64,000 nt of DNA from Dermacentor variabilis (taxonomy: Eukaryota > Arthropoda > Arachnida > Ixodida > Ixodidae). Each line of letters begins with the position of its first letter. The first letter of the stretch is position 1. Below, piece after piece: positions 1 through 12,319 of this stretch. Both the position numbers and the translations under genes were made by a program. The notes beneath the pieces were generated by a model. The model saw nothing but the letters and a program-made list of their open reading frames with translations. It ran no database searches and was not told the DNA's origin. Location of the stretch: the NCBI RefSeq assembly GCF_050947875.1, contig NW_027460412.1, forward strand, positions 434,001 to 498,000, given 5' to 3'.

Positions 1-34
1 AAAACAACGTCCGCGTCTACCAAAAGATGCATGT

Positions 35-94
35 GCATGCTTAACAAGTGGTTTGGCACAAATCCATGCGCGGGTGCTAAAAAGAGCAGCATGG
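35..94. repeat. Sub-repeat 1 of the monomer (60 bp)
   Basis: First of three diverged internal units. It begins GCATGCTTAACAAGTGG and has the shared skeleton GC.TGC.TA, then GTTTGG, AAATCCA, a GCGCG step, then AAAAAG.GCA. In the consensus it matches sub-repeat 2 at about 43 of 60 positions without any gap (counted by eye). Confidence 0.85.
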
Positions 95-154
95 CCGTGC
101 TTAGCGCGTCGTTTCGTAGAAATCCACGTGCGCGTTCTGCCAAAAGCACCATTT
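95..154. repeat. Sub-repeat 2 of the monomer (60 bp)
   Basis: Second internal unit. The array consensus begins GCGTGCTTAGCACGTCG and continues through GTTTGGTAGAAATCCACG to CCAAAAGCACCATTT. It aligns to sub-repeat 1 without gaps and to sub-repeat 3 with one single-base gap, at about 72% identity each (manual count). Confidence 0.85.
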
Positions 155-213
155 GCATGCAAATCTTTAGGTTTTGCAGAAAACAACGTCCGCGTCTACC
201 AAAAGATGCATGT
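155..213. repeat. Sub-repeat 3 of the monomer (59 bp)
   Basis: Third internal unit, crossing the arbitrary monomer boundary at 179/180. The array consensus begins GCATGCATATCTTGTGG and ends CTACCAAAAGATGCATGT. It lacks one base relative to the other two, which makes the monomer 179 rather than 180 bp and breaks the reading frame once per monomer. Confidence 0.83.
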
Positions 214-1929
214 GCATGCTTAACAAGTGGTTTGGCACAAATCCACGCGCGGGTGCTAAAAAGAGCAGATGGACGAGATTAGCACGTCTTTTGGTGGAAA
301 TCCATGTGCGCGTTCTGAAAAAGCACCATTTGCATGCATATCTTGTGGTTTTGCAGAAAACAGTGTCCGCGTCTACCAAAAGATGCATGTGCATGCTTAA
401 CAAGTGGTTTGGCACAAATCCATGCGCGGGTGCTAAAAAGACCAGCATGGCCGTGCTTAGCGCGTCGTTTGGTACAAATCCACGTGCGCGTTCTGCCAAA
501 AGCACCATTTGCATGCACATCTTTAGGTTTTGCAGAAAACAACGTCCGCGTCTAACAAAAGATGCATGTGCATGCTTAACAAGTGGTTTGGCACAAATCC
601 ACGCGCGGGTGCTAAAAAGAGCAGATGGACGAGATTAGCACGTCGTTTGCTAGAGATCTACGTGCGCGCTCTGCCAAAAGCACCATTTGCATGCATACCT
701 TGTGGTTTTGCAGAAAACAACGTCCGCGTCTACCAAAAGATGCATGTGCATGCTTAACAAGTGGTTTGTCTCAAATCCATGCGCGGGTGCTAAAAATAGC
801 AGCGTGGGCGTGCTTAGCACGTCATTTGGTAGAAATCCACGTGCGCGTTCTGCCAAAAGCACCATTTGCATGCATATCTTGTGGTTTTGCAGAAAACAAC
901 GTCCGCGTCTACCAAAAGATGCATGTGCATGCTTAACAAGTGGTTTGGCACAAATCCATGCGCGGGTGCTAAAAAGACCAGCATGGGCGTGGTTATCACG
1001 TCGTTTGGTAGAAATCCAAGTGCGCGTTCTGCCAAAAGCACCATTTGCATGCATATCTTGTGGTTTTGCAGAAAAGAACGTCCGCGTCTACCAAAAGATG
1101 CATGTGCATGCTTAACAAGTTGTTTGGCACAAATCCATGCGCGGGTGCTAAAAAGAGCAGCATGGCCGTGCTTAGCGCGACGTTTGGTAGAAATCCACGT
1201 GCGCGTTTTGCCAAAAGCACCATTTGCATGCACATCTTTAGGTTTTGCAGAAAACAACGTCCTCGTCTACCAAAAGATGCATGTGCATGCTTAACAAGTG
1301 GTTTGGCACAAATCCACGCGCGGGTGCTAAAAAGAGCAGATGGACGAGATTAACACGTCGTTTGGTAGAAATCCATGTGCGCGTTCTGCCAAAAGCACCA
1401 TTTGCATGCATATCTTGTGGTTTTGCAGAAAACAGTGTCCGCGTCTACCAAGAGATGCATGTGCATGCTTAACAAGTGGTTTGGCACAAATCCATGCGCG
1501 GGTGCTAAAAAGAGCAGCATAGGCGTGTTTAGCACGACGTTTGGTAGAAATCCACGTGCGCGTTTTGCCAAAAGCACCATTTGCATGCATATCTTTAGGT
1601 TTTGCAGAAAACAACGTCCTCGTCTACCAAAAGATCCATGTGCATGCTTAACAAGTGGTTTGGCACAAATCCACGCGCGGGTGCTAAAAAGAGCAGCATA
1701 GGCGTGTTTAGCATGTCGTTTGGTAGAAATCCACGTGCCCGTTCTGCCAAAAGCATCATTTCCATGCATACCTTGTGGTTTTGGAGAAAACAACGTCCGC
1801 GTCTACCAAAAGATGCATGTACATGCTTAACAAGTGGTTTGGCACAAATCCATGCGCGGGTGCTAAAAAGAGCAGCATGGCCGTGCTTAGCGCGACGTTT
1901 GGTAGAAATCCACGTGCGAGTTCTGCCAA

Positions 1930-4900
1930 AAGCACCATTTGCATGCACATCTTGTGGTTTTGCAGAAAACAACGTCCACGTCTACCAAAAGATGCATGTG
2001 CATTCTTAACAAGTGGTTTGGCACAAATCCATGCGCGGGTGCTAGAAAGAGCAGCATGGGCGTGCTTAGCACGTCGTTTGGTAGAAATCCACGTGCGCGC
2101 TCTCCCAAAAGCACTATTTGCATGCATACCTTGTGGTTTTGCAGGAAACAACGTCAGCGTCTACGAAAATATACATGTGCATGCTGAACAAGTGGTTTGG
2201 CACAAATCCATGCGCAGGTGCTAAAAAGAGCAGCATGGGCGTGCTTAGCACATCGTTAGGTAAAAATTCACGTGCGCCTTCTGCCAAAAGCACCATTTAT
2301 TTGCATGCATATCTTGTGGTTTTGGAGAAAACAACGTCCGCATCTACCAAAAGATGCATGAGCATGCTTAACAAGTGGTTTGGCACAAGTCCATGCGCGG
2401 GTGCTAAAAAGAGCAGCGTGGCCGTGCTTAGCACGTCGTTTGGTAGAAATCCACGTGCGCGTTCTGCTAAAAGCACAATTTGCATGCATATCTTGTGGTT
2501 TTGCAGAAAACAACGTCTGCGTCTACCAAAAGATGCATGTGCATGCTTAACAAGTGGATTGGCACAAATGCATGCGCGGGTGCTAAAAAGAGCAGCATGG
2601 GTGTGCTTAGCAACTCGTTTGGTAGAAATCCACGTGCGCGTTCTGCCAAAAGCACCATTTGCATGCATACCTTGTGGTTTTGCAGAAAACAACGTCCGCG
2701 TCTACCAAAACATGCATGTGCATGCTTAACAAGTGGTTTGGCACAAATCCATGCGCGGGTGCTAAAAAGAGCAGCATGGGCGTGCTTAGCACGTCGTTTG
2801 GTAGAAATCCACGTGCGCGTTCTGCCAAAAGCACGATTAATTTGCATGCATATCTTGTGGTTTTGCAGAAAAGAACGTCCGCGTCTACCAAAAGATGCAT
2901 GTCCATGCTTAACATGTGGTTTGGCACAAATCCATGCGCGGGTGCTAAAAAGAGCAGCATGGGCGTGCTTAGCAAGTCGTTTGGTAGAAATCCACGTGCG
3001 CGTTCTGCCAACAGCACCATTTGCATGCATATCTTGTGGTTTTGCAGAAAACAACATCCGCGTCTACCAAAATATGCATGTGCATGCTTAACAAGTGGTT
3101 TGGCACAAATCCATGCGCGGGTGCTAAAAAAGCAGCATGGGCGTGCCTAGCACGTCGTTTGGTAGAAATGCACGTGCGCGTTCTGCCAAAAGCACCATTT
3201 ACATATATAGCTTGTGGTTTCGCAGAAAACAACGTCCGCGTCTACCAAAAGATGCATGTCCATGCTTAACATGTGGTTTGGCACAAATCCATGCGCGGGT
3301 GCTAAAAAGAGCAGCATGGGCGTGCTTAGCAAGTCGTTTGGTAGAAATCCACGTGCGCGTTCTGCCAACAGCACCATTTGCATGCATATCTTGTGGTTTT
3401 GCAGAAAACAACATCCGCGTCTACCAAAATATGCATGTGCATGCTTAACAAGTGGTTTGGCACAAATCCATGCGCGGGTGCTAAAAAGAGCAGCATGGGC
3501 GTGCTTAGCACGTCGTTTGGAAGTAATCCACGTGCGCGTTCTGCCAAAAGCACCATTTGCATGCACATCTTCTGGTTTTCAGAAAACAACGTCCGCGTCT
3601 ATCAAAGCTAAATGTGCACGCTTAACAAGTGGTTGGGCACAAATCCATGCGCGGGTGCTAAAAAGAGCAGCATGGGCATCCTTAGCACGTTGTTTGGTAG
3701 AAATCCACGTGCGCGTTCTGCCAAAACCACCATTTGCATGCATATCTTGTGGTTTTGCAGAAAACAACGTCCGCGTCTACCAAAAGATACATGTGCATGC
3801 TTAACAAGTGCTTTGGCACAAATCCATGCGCGGGTGCTAAAAAGAGCAGCATGGGCGTGCTTAGCACGTCATTTGGTAGAAATCCACGTGCCCGCTCTGC
3901 CAAAAGCACCATTTGCATGCATACCTTGTGGTTTTGGAGAAAACAACGTCCGCGTCTACCAAAAGATGCATGTGCATGCTTAACAAGTGGTTTGGCACAA
4001 ATCCATGCGCGGGTGCTAAAAAGAGCAGCATGGCCGTGCTTAGCGCGTCGTTTGGTAGAAATCCACGTGCGCGTTCTGCCAAAAGCACCATTTGCATGCA
4101 CATCTTTAGATTTTGCAGAAAACAACGTCCGCGTCTACCGAAAGATGCATGTGCATGCTTAACAAGTGGTTTGGCACAAATCCACGCGCGGGTGCTAAAA
4201 AGAGCAGATGGACGAGATTAGCACGTCTTTTGGTAGAAATCCATGTGCGCATTCTGAAAAAGCACCATTTGCATGCATATCTTGTGGTTTTGCAGAAAAC
4301 AGTGTCCGCGTCTACCAAAAGATGCATGTGCATGCTTAACAAGTGGTTTGGCACAAATCCATGCGCGGGTGCTAAAAAGACCAGCATGGCCGTGCTTAGC
4401 GCGTCGTTTGGTATAAATCCACGTGCGCGTTCTGCCAAAAGCACCATTTGCATGCACATCTTTAGGTTTTGCAGAAAACAACGTCCGCGTCTAACAAAAG
4501 ATGCATGTGCATGCTTAACAAGTGGTTTGGCACAAATCCACGCGCGGGTGCTAAAAAGAGCAGATGGACGAGATTAGCACGTCGTTTGCTAGAGATCTAC
4601 GTGCGCGCTCTGCCAAAAGCACCATTTGCATGCATACCTTGTGGTTTTGCAGAAAACAACGTCCGCGTCTACCAAAAGATGCATGTGCATGCTTAACAAG
4701 TGGTTTGTCTCAAATCCATGCGCGGGTGCTAAAAAGAGCAGCGTGGGCGTGCTTAGCACGTCATTTGGTAGAAATCCACGTGCGCGTTCTGCCAAAAGCA
4801 CCATTTGCATGCATATCTTGTGGTTTTGCAGAAAACAACGTCCGCGTCTACCAAAAGATGCATGTGCATGCTTAACAAGTGGTTTGGCACAAATCCATGC

Positions 4901-7150
4901 GCGGGTGCTAAAAAGACCAGCATGGGCGTGCTTATCACGTCGTTTGGTAGAAATCCAAGTGCGCGTTCTGCCAAAAGCACCATTTGCATGCATATCTTGT
5001 GGTTTTGCAGAAAAGAACATCCGCGTCTACCAAAAGATGCATGTGCATGCTTAACAAGTTGTTTGGCACAAATCCATGCGCGGGGGCTAAAAAGAGCAGC
5101 ATGGCCGTGCTTAGCGCGACGTTTGGTAGAAATCCACGTGCGCGTTTTGCCAAAAGCACCATTTGCATGCACATCTTTAGGTTTTGCTGAAAACAACGTC
5201 CTCGTCTACCAAAAGATGCATGTGCATGCTTAACAAGTTGTTTGGCACAAATCCACGCGCGGGTGCTAAAAAGAGCAGATGGACGAGATTAACACGTCGT
5301 TTGGTAGAAATCCATGTGCGCGTTCTGCCAAAAGCTCCATTTGCATGCATACCTTGTGGTTTTGCAGAAAACAACGTCAGCGTCTACCAAAATATGCATG
5401 TGCATGCTAAACAAGTGGTTTGGCACAAATCCATGCGCGGGTGCTAAAAAGAGCAGCATGGGCGTGCTTAGCACATCGTTTGGTAGAAATTCACGTGCGC
5501 GTTCTGCCAAAAGCACCATTTATTTGCATGCACATCTTGTGGTTTTGGAGAAAACAACGTCCGCATCTACCAAAAGATGCATGTGCATGCTTAACAAGTG
5601 GTTTGGCACAAATCCATGCGCGGGTGCTAAAAAAAGCAGCGTGGCCGTGCTTAGCACGTCGTTTGGTAGAAATCCACGTGCGCGTTCTGCTAAAAGCACA
5701 ATTTGCATGCATATCTTGTGGTTTTGCAGAAAACAACGTCTGTGTCTACCAAAAGATGCATGTGCATGCTTAACAAGTGGTTTGGCACAAATGCATGCGC
5801 GGGTGCTAAAAAGAGCAGCATGGGTGTGCTTAGCAACTCGTTTGGTAGAAATCCACGTGCGCGTTCTGCCAAAAGCACCATTTGCATGCATACCTTGTGG
5901 TTTTGCAGAAAACAACATCCGCGTCTACCAAAACATGCATGTGCATGCTTAACAAGTGGTTTGGCACAAATCCATGCGCGGGTGCTAAAAAGAGCAGCAT
6001 GGGCGTGCTTAGCACGTCGTTTGGTAGAAATCCACGTGCGCGTTCTGCCAAAAGCACGATTAATTTGCATGCATATCTTGTGGTTTTGCAGAAAAGAACG
6101 TCCGCGTCTACCAAAAGATGCATGTGCATGCTTAACATGTGGTTTGGCACAAATCCATGCGCGGGTGCTAAAAAGAGCAGCATGGGCGTGCTTAGCAAGT
6201 CGTTTGGTAGAAATCCACGTGCGCGTTCTGCCAAAAGCACCATTTGCATGCATATCTTGTGGTTTTGCAGAAAACAACGTCCGCGTCTACCAAACGATGC
6301 ATGTGCATGCTTAACAAGTGGTTTGGCACAAATCCATGCGCGGGTGCTAAAAAAAGCAGCATGGGCGTGCTTAGCACGTCATTTGGTAGAAATCCACGTG
6401 CCCGTTCTGCCAAAAGCACCATTTGCATGCATACCTTGTGGTTTTGGAGAAAACAACGTCCGCGTCTACCAAAAGATGCATGTGCATGCTTAACAAGTGG
6501 TTGGGCACAAATCCATGCGCGGGTGCTAAAAAGAGCAGCATGGGCATCCTTAGCACGTTGTTTGGTAGAAATGCACGTGCGCGTTCTGCCAAAAGCACCA
6601 TTTGCATATATAGCGTGTGGTTTCGCAGAAAACAACGTCCGGGTCTACCAAAAGATGCATGTGCATGCTTAAAAAGTGTTTTGGCAGAAATCCATGCGCG
6701 GGTGATAAAAAGAGCAGCATGGGCGTGCTTAGCACGTCGTTTGGAAGTAATCCACGTGCGCGTTCTGCCAAAAGCACCATTTGCATGCACATCTTCTGGT
6801 TTTGCAGAAAACAACGTCCGCGTCTACCAAAGCTACATGTGCACGCTTAAGTGGTTTGGCAGAAATCAATGCGCGGGTGCTAAAAAGAGCACCATGGGCG
6901 TGCTTAGCACGTCCTTTGGTAGAAATCTACGTGCGCGTTCTGCCAAAACCACCATTTGCATGCATATCTTGAGGTTTTGCAGAAAACAACGTCCGCGTCT
7001 ACCAAAAGATACATGTGCATGCTTAACAAGTGGTTTGGCACAAATCCATGCGCGGGTGCTAAAAAGAGCAGCATGGGCGTGCTTAGCACATCATTTGGTA
7101 GAAATCCACGTGCCCGTTCTGCCAAAAGCACCATTTGCATGCATACCTTG
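1930..7150. repeat. Multi-kb HOR block, copy A (partner about 12.3-17.2 kb)
   Basis: The order of variant monomers here is repeated at about 12,320-17,180. The offset between matching landmarks falls in steps of exactly 179: 10,387 for 2,118-3,021, 10,208 for 3,326-4,106, and 10,029 for 5,177-6,956. The two blocks therefore descend from one segment and differ by gain or loss of single monomers. Confidence 0.8.
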
Positions 7151-7820
7151 TGGTTTTGGAGAAAACAACGTCCGCGTCTACCAAAAGATGCATGTGCATG
7201 CTTAACAAGTGGTTGGGCACAAATCCATGCGCGGGTGCTAAAAAAGAGCAGCATGGGCATCCTTAGCACGTTGTTTGGTAGAAATCCACGTGCGCGTTCT
7301 GCCAAAACCACCATTTGCATGCATATCTTGTGGTTTTGCAGAAAACAACGTCCGCGTCTACCAAAAGATACATGTGCTTGCTTAACAAGTGGATTGGCAC
7401 AAATCCATGCGCGGGTACTAAAAAGAGCAGCATGGGCGCGCTTAGCACGTCATTTGGAAGAAATCCACGTGCCCGTTCTGCCAAAAGCACCATTTGCATG
7501 CATACCTTGTGGTTTTGGAGAAAAGAACATCCGCGTCTACCAAAAGATGCATGTGCATGCTTAACAAGTGGTTTGGCACAAATCCATGCGCGGTTACTAA
7601 AAAGAGCAGCATGAGCGTGCTTAGCACGTCGTTTGGTAGAAATCCACGTGCGCGTTCTGCCAAAAGCACCATTTGCATGCATATCTTGTGGTTTTGCAGA
7701 AAAGAACGTCCGCGTCTACCAAAAGATGCATGTGCATGCTTAACATGTGGTTTGGCACAAATCCATGCGCGGGTGCTAAAAAGAGCAGCATGGGCGTGCT
7801 TAGCAAGTCGTTTGGTAGAA
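5050..7820. repeat. HOR block at 25-monomer offset, copy A
   Basis: Marked monomers here recur about 4,475 bp (25 x 179) downstream, at about 9,525-12,300. Landmarks at 5,177, 5,703, 6,244 and 6,423 match 9,652, 10,178, 10,719 and 10,898. After 7,263 the offset becomes 4,474, a single-base indel. Edges are approximate. Confidence 0.8.
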
Positions 7821-7979
7821 ATCCACGTGCGCGTTCTGCCAAAAGCACCATTTGCATGCATATCTTGTGGTTTTGCAGAAAACAACGTCCGCGTCTACCA
7901 AAAGATGCATGTGCATGCTTAACAAGTGGTTTGGCACAAGTCCATGCGCGGGTGCTAAAAAAGCAGCATGGGCGTGCCT

Positions 7980-10900
7980 AGCACGTCGTTTGGTAGAAAT
8001 CCACGTGCGCGTTCTGCCAAAAGCAACATTTGCATGCATATCTTGTGGTTTTGCAGAAAACAACGTCAGCGTCTACCAAAAGATGCATGTGCATGCTTAA
8101 CAAGTGGTTTGGCACAAATCCATGCGCGGGTGCTAAAAAGAGCAGCATGAGCGTGCTTAGCACGTCGTTTGGTAGAAATCCACGTGCGCGTTCTGCCAAA
8201 AGCACCATTTGCATGCATATCTTGTGGTTTTGCAGAAAAGAACGTCCGCGTCTACCAAAAGATGCATGTGCATGCTTAACATGTGGTTTGGCACAAATCC
8301 ATGCGCGGGTGCTAAAAAGAGCAGCATGGGCGTGCTTAGCAAGTCGTTTGGTAGAAATCCACGTGCGCGTTCTGCCAAAAGCACCATTTCCATGCATATC
8401 TTGTGGTTTTGCAGAAAACAACGTCCGCGTCTACCAAAAGATGCATGTGCATGCTTAACAAGTGGTTTGGCACAAATCCATGCGCGGGTGCTAAAAAAGC
8501 AGCATGGGCGTGCCTAGCACGTCGTTTGGTAGAAATGCACGTGCGCGTTCTGCCAAAAGCACCATTTGCATATATAGCTTGTGGTTTCGTAGAAAACAAC
8601 GTCCGGGTCTACCGAAAGATGCATGTGCATGCTTAAAAAGTGTTTTGACAGAAATCCATGCGCGGATGCTAAAAAGAGCAGCATGGGCGTGTTTAGCACG
8701 TCGTTTGGTAGAAATCCACGTGCGCGTTCTGCCAAAAGCACCATTTGCATGCATATCTTGTGGTTTTGCAGAAAACAATGTCCGCATCTACCAAAAGATG
8801 CATATGCATGCTTAACAAGTTGTTTGGCACAAATCCATGCGCGGGTGCTAAAAAGAGCAGCATGGGCGTGCTTAGCACGTCGTTTGGTAGAAATCCACGT
8901 GCGCGTTCTGCCAAAAGCAACATTTGCATGCATATCTTGTGGTTTTGCAGAAAACAACGTCAGCGTCTACCAAAAGATGCATGTGCATGCTTAACAAGTG
9001 GTTTGGCACAAATCCATGCGCGGGTGCTAAAAAGAGCAGCATGGCCGTGCTTAGCGCGTCGTTTGGTAGAAATCCACGTGCGCGTTCTGCCAAAAGCACC
9101 ATTTGCATGCACATCTTTAGGTTTTGCAGAAAACAACGTCCGCGTCTACCAAAAGATGCATGTGCATGCTTAACAAGTGGTTTGGCACAAATCCACGCGC
9201 GGGTGCTAAAAAGAGCAGATGGACGAGATTAGCACGTCTTTTGGTAGAAATCCATGTGCGCGTTCTGAAAAAGCACCATTTGCATGCATATCTTGTGGTT
9301 TTGCAGAAAACAGTGTCCGCGTCTACCAAAAGATGCATGTGCATGCTTAACAAGTGGTTTGGCACAAATCCATGCGCGGGTGCTAAAACGACCAGCATGG
9401 CCGTGCTTAGCGCGTCGTTTGGTATAAATCCACGTGCGCGTTCTGCCAAAAGCACCATTTGCATGCACATCTTTAGGTTTTGCAGAAAACAACGTCCGCG
9501 TCTAACAAAAGATGCATGTGTATGCTTAACAAGTTGTTTGGCACAAATCCATGCGCGGGTGCTAAAAAGAGCAGCATGGCCGTGCTTAGCGCGACGTTTG
9601 GTAGAAATCCACGTGCGCGTTTTGCCAAAAGCACCATTTGCATGCACATCTTTAGGTTTTGCTGAAAACAACGTCCTCGTCTACCAAAAGATGCATGTGC
9701 ATGCTTAACAAGTGGTTTGGCACAAATCCACGCGCGGGTGCTAAAAAGAGCAGATGGACGAGATTAACACGTCGTTTGGTAGAAATCCATGTGCGCGTTC
9801 TGCCAAAAGCTCCATTTGCATGCATACCTTGTGGTTTTGCAGAAAACAACGTCAGCGTCTACCAAAATATGCATGTGCATGCTAAACAAGTGGTTTGGCA
9901 CAAATCCATGCGCGGGTGCTAAAAAGAGCAGCATGGGCGTGCTTAGCACATCGTTTGGTAGAAATTCACGTGCGCGTTCTGCCAAAAGCACCATTTATTT
10001 GCATGCACATCTTGTGGTTTTGGAGAAAACAACGTCCGCATCTACCAAAAGATGCATGTGCATGCTTAACAAGTGGTTTGGCACAAATCCATGCGCGGGT
10101 GCTAAAGAAAGCAGCGTGGCCGTGCTTAGCACGTCGTTTGGTAGAAATCCACGTGCGCGTTCTGCTAAAAGCACAATTTGCATGCATATCTTGTGGTTTT
10201 GCAGAAAACAACGTCTGTGTCTACCAAAAGATGCATGTGCATGCTTAACAAGTGGTTTGGCACAAATGCATGCGCGGGTGCTAAAAAGAGCAGCATGGGT
10301 GTGCTTAGCAACTCGTTTGGTAGAAATCCACGTGCGCGTTCTGCCAAAAGCACCATTTGCATGCATACCTTGTGGTTTTGCAGAAAACAACGTCCGCGTC
10401 TACCAAAACATGCATGTGCATGCTTAACAAGTGGTTTGGCACAAATCCATGCGCGGGTGCTAAAAAGAGCAGCATGGGCGTGCTTAGCACGTCGTTTGGT
10501 AGAAATCCACGTGCGCGTTCTGCCAAAAGCACGATTAATTTGCATGCATATCTTGTGGTTTTGCAGAAAAGAACGTCCGCGTCTACCAAAAGATGCATGT
10601 GCATGCTTAACATGTGGTTTGGCACAAATCCATGCGCGGGTGCTAAAAAGAGCAGCATGGGCGTGCTTAGCAAGTCGTTTGGTAGAAATCCACGTGCGCG
10701 TTCTGCCAAAAGCACCATTTGCATGCATATCTTGTGGTTTTGCAGAAAACAACGTCCGCGTCTACCAAACGATGCATGTGCATGCTTAACAAGTGGTTTG
10801 GCACAAATCCATGCGCGGGTGCTAAAAAAAGCAGCATGGGCGTGCTTAGCACGTCATTTGGTAGAAATCCACGTGCCCGTTCTGCCAAAAGCACCATTTG

Positions 10901-12300
10901 CATGCATACCTTGTGGTTTTGGAGAAAACAACGTCCGCGTCTACCAAAAGATGCATGTGCATGCTTAACAAGTGGTTGGGCACAAATCCATGCGCGGGTG
11001 CTAAAAAGAGCAGCATGGGCATCCTTAGCACGTTGTTTGGTAGAAATGCACGTGCGCGTTCTGCCAAAAGCACCATTTGCATATATAGCGTGTGGTTTCG
11101 CAGAAAACAACGTCCGGGTCTACCAAAAGATGCATGTGCATGCTTAAAAAGTGTTTTGGCAGAAATCCATGCGCGGGTGATAAAAAGAGCAGCATGGGCG
11201 TGCTTAGCACGTCGTTTGGAAGTAATCCACGTGCGCGTTCTGCCAAAAGCACCATTTGCATGCACATCTTCTGGTTTTGCAGAAAACAACGTCCGCGTCT
11301 ACCAAAGCTACATGAGCACGCTTAAGTGGTTTGGCAGAAATCAATGCGCGGGTGCTAAAAAGAGCACCATGGGCGTGCTTAGCACGTCCTTTGGTAGAAA
11401 TCTACGTGCGCGTTCTGCCAAAACCACCATTTGCATGCATATCTTGTGGTTTTGCAGAAAACAACGTCCGCGTCTACCAAAAGATACATGTGCATGCTTA
11501 ACAAGTGGTTTGGCACAAATCCATGCGCGGGTGCTAAAAAGAGCAGCATGGGCGTGCTTAGCACGTCATTTGGTAGAAATCCACGTGCCCGTTCTGCCAA
11601 AAGCACCATTTGCATGCATACCTTGTGGTTTTGGAGAAAACAACGTCCGCGTCTACCAAAAGATGCATGTGCATGCTTAACAAGTGGTTGGGCACAAATC
11701 CATGCGCGGGTGCTAAAAAGAGCAGCATGGGCATCCTTAGCACGTTGTTTGGTAGAAATCCACGTGCGCGTTCTGCCAAAACCACCATTTGCATGCATAT
11801 CTTGTGGTTTTGCAGAAAACAACGTCCGCGTCTACCAAAAGATACATGTGCTTGCTTAACAAGTGGATTGGCACAAATCCATGCACGGGTACTAAAAAGA
11901 GCAGCATGGGCGCGCTTAGCACATCATTTGGAAGAAATCCACGTGCCCGTTCTGCCAAAAGCACCATTTGCATGCATACCTTGTGGTTTTGGAGAAAAGA
12001 ACATCCGCGTCTACCAAAAGATGCATGTGCATGCTTAACAAGTGGTTTGGCACAAATCCATGCGCGGTTGCTAAAAAGAGCAGCATGAGCGTGCTTAGCA
12101 CGTCGTTTGGTAGAAATCCACGTGCGCGTTCTGCCAAAAGCACCATTTGCATGCATATCTTGTGGTTTTGCAGAAAAGAACGTCCGCGTCTACCAAAAGA
12201 TGCATGTGCATGCTTAACATGTGGTTTGGCACAAATCCATGCGCGGGTGCTAAAAAGAGCAGCATGGGCGTGCTTAGCAAGTCGTTTGGTAGAAATCCAC
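7980..12300. repeat. 24-monomer block, copy A (offset 9,670 bp)
   Basis: Landmarks at 7,978, 8,504, 9,117, 10,357, 11,379 and 11,916 recur at a constant +9,670 bp (17,648 to 21,586), including private variants. Agreement is lost just before 7,980 and after about 12,300. The block overlaps the downstream copy of the 25-monomer repeat, so duplications are nested. Confidence 0.82.
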
Positions 12301-12319
12301 GTGCGAGTTCTGCCAAAAG

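Larger units (their letters stand above)
1..179. repeat. Reference satellite monomer (179 bp)
   Basis: This is the first complete monomer and is used here as the phase reference. It has about 50% GC and about 11 CpG dinucleotides in the consensus form. It contains a perfect octamer-type motif ATTTGCAT at 151-158 and two short dyads, GCATGTGCATGC at 29-40 and the TGCATGCA-type palindrome near 154-161 (changed at its last bases in this copy). Because 179 is not a multiple of three, every frame moves by one base per monomer. Confidence 0.95.

Noticed and set aside
60..95. CENP-B box in the monomer
   Set aside because: The GCGCGGG stretch gives part of the core, but neither strand of the consensus matches the NTTCGNNNNANNCGGGN pattern by eye.
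3190..3225. TATA box in monomers with CATATATAGC
   Set aside because: It is a variant of CATGCATATC shared by one monomer type, with no linked coding sequence or start signal.
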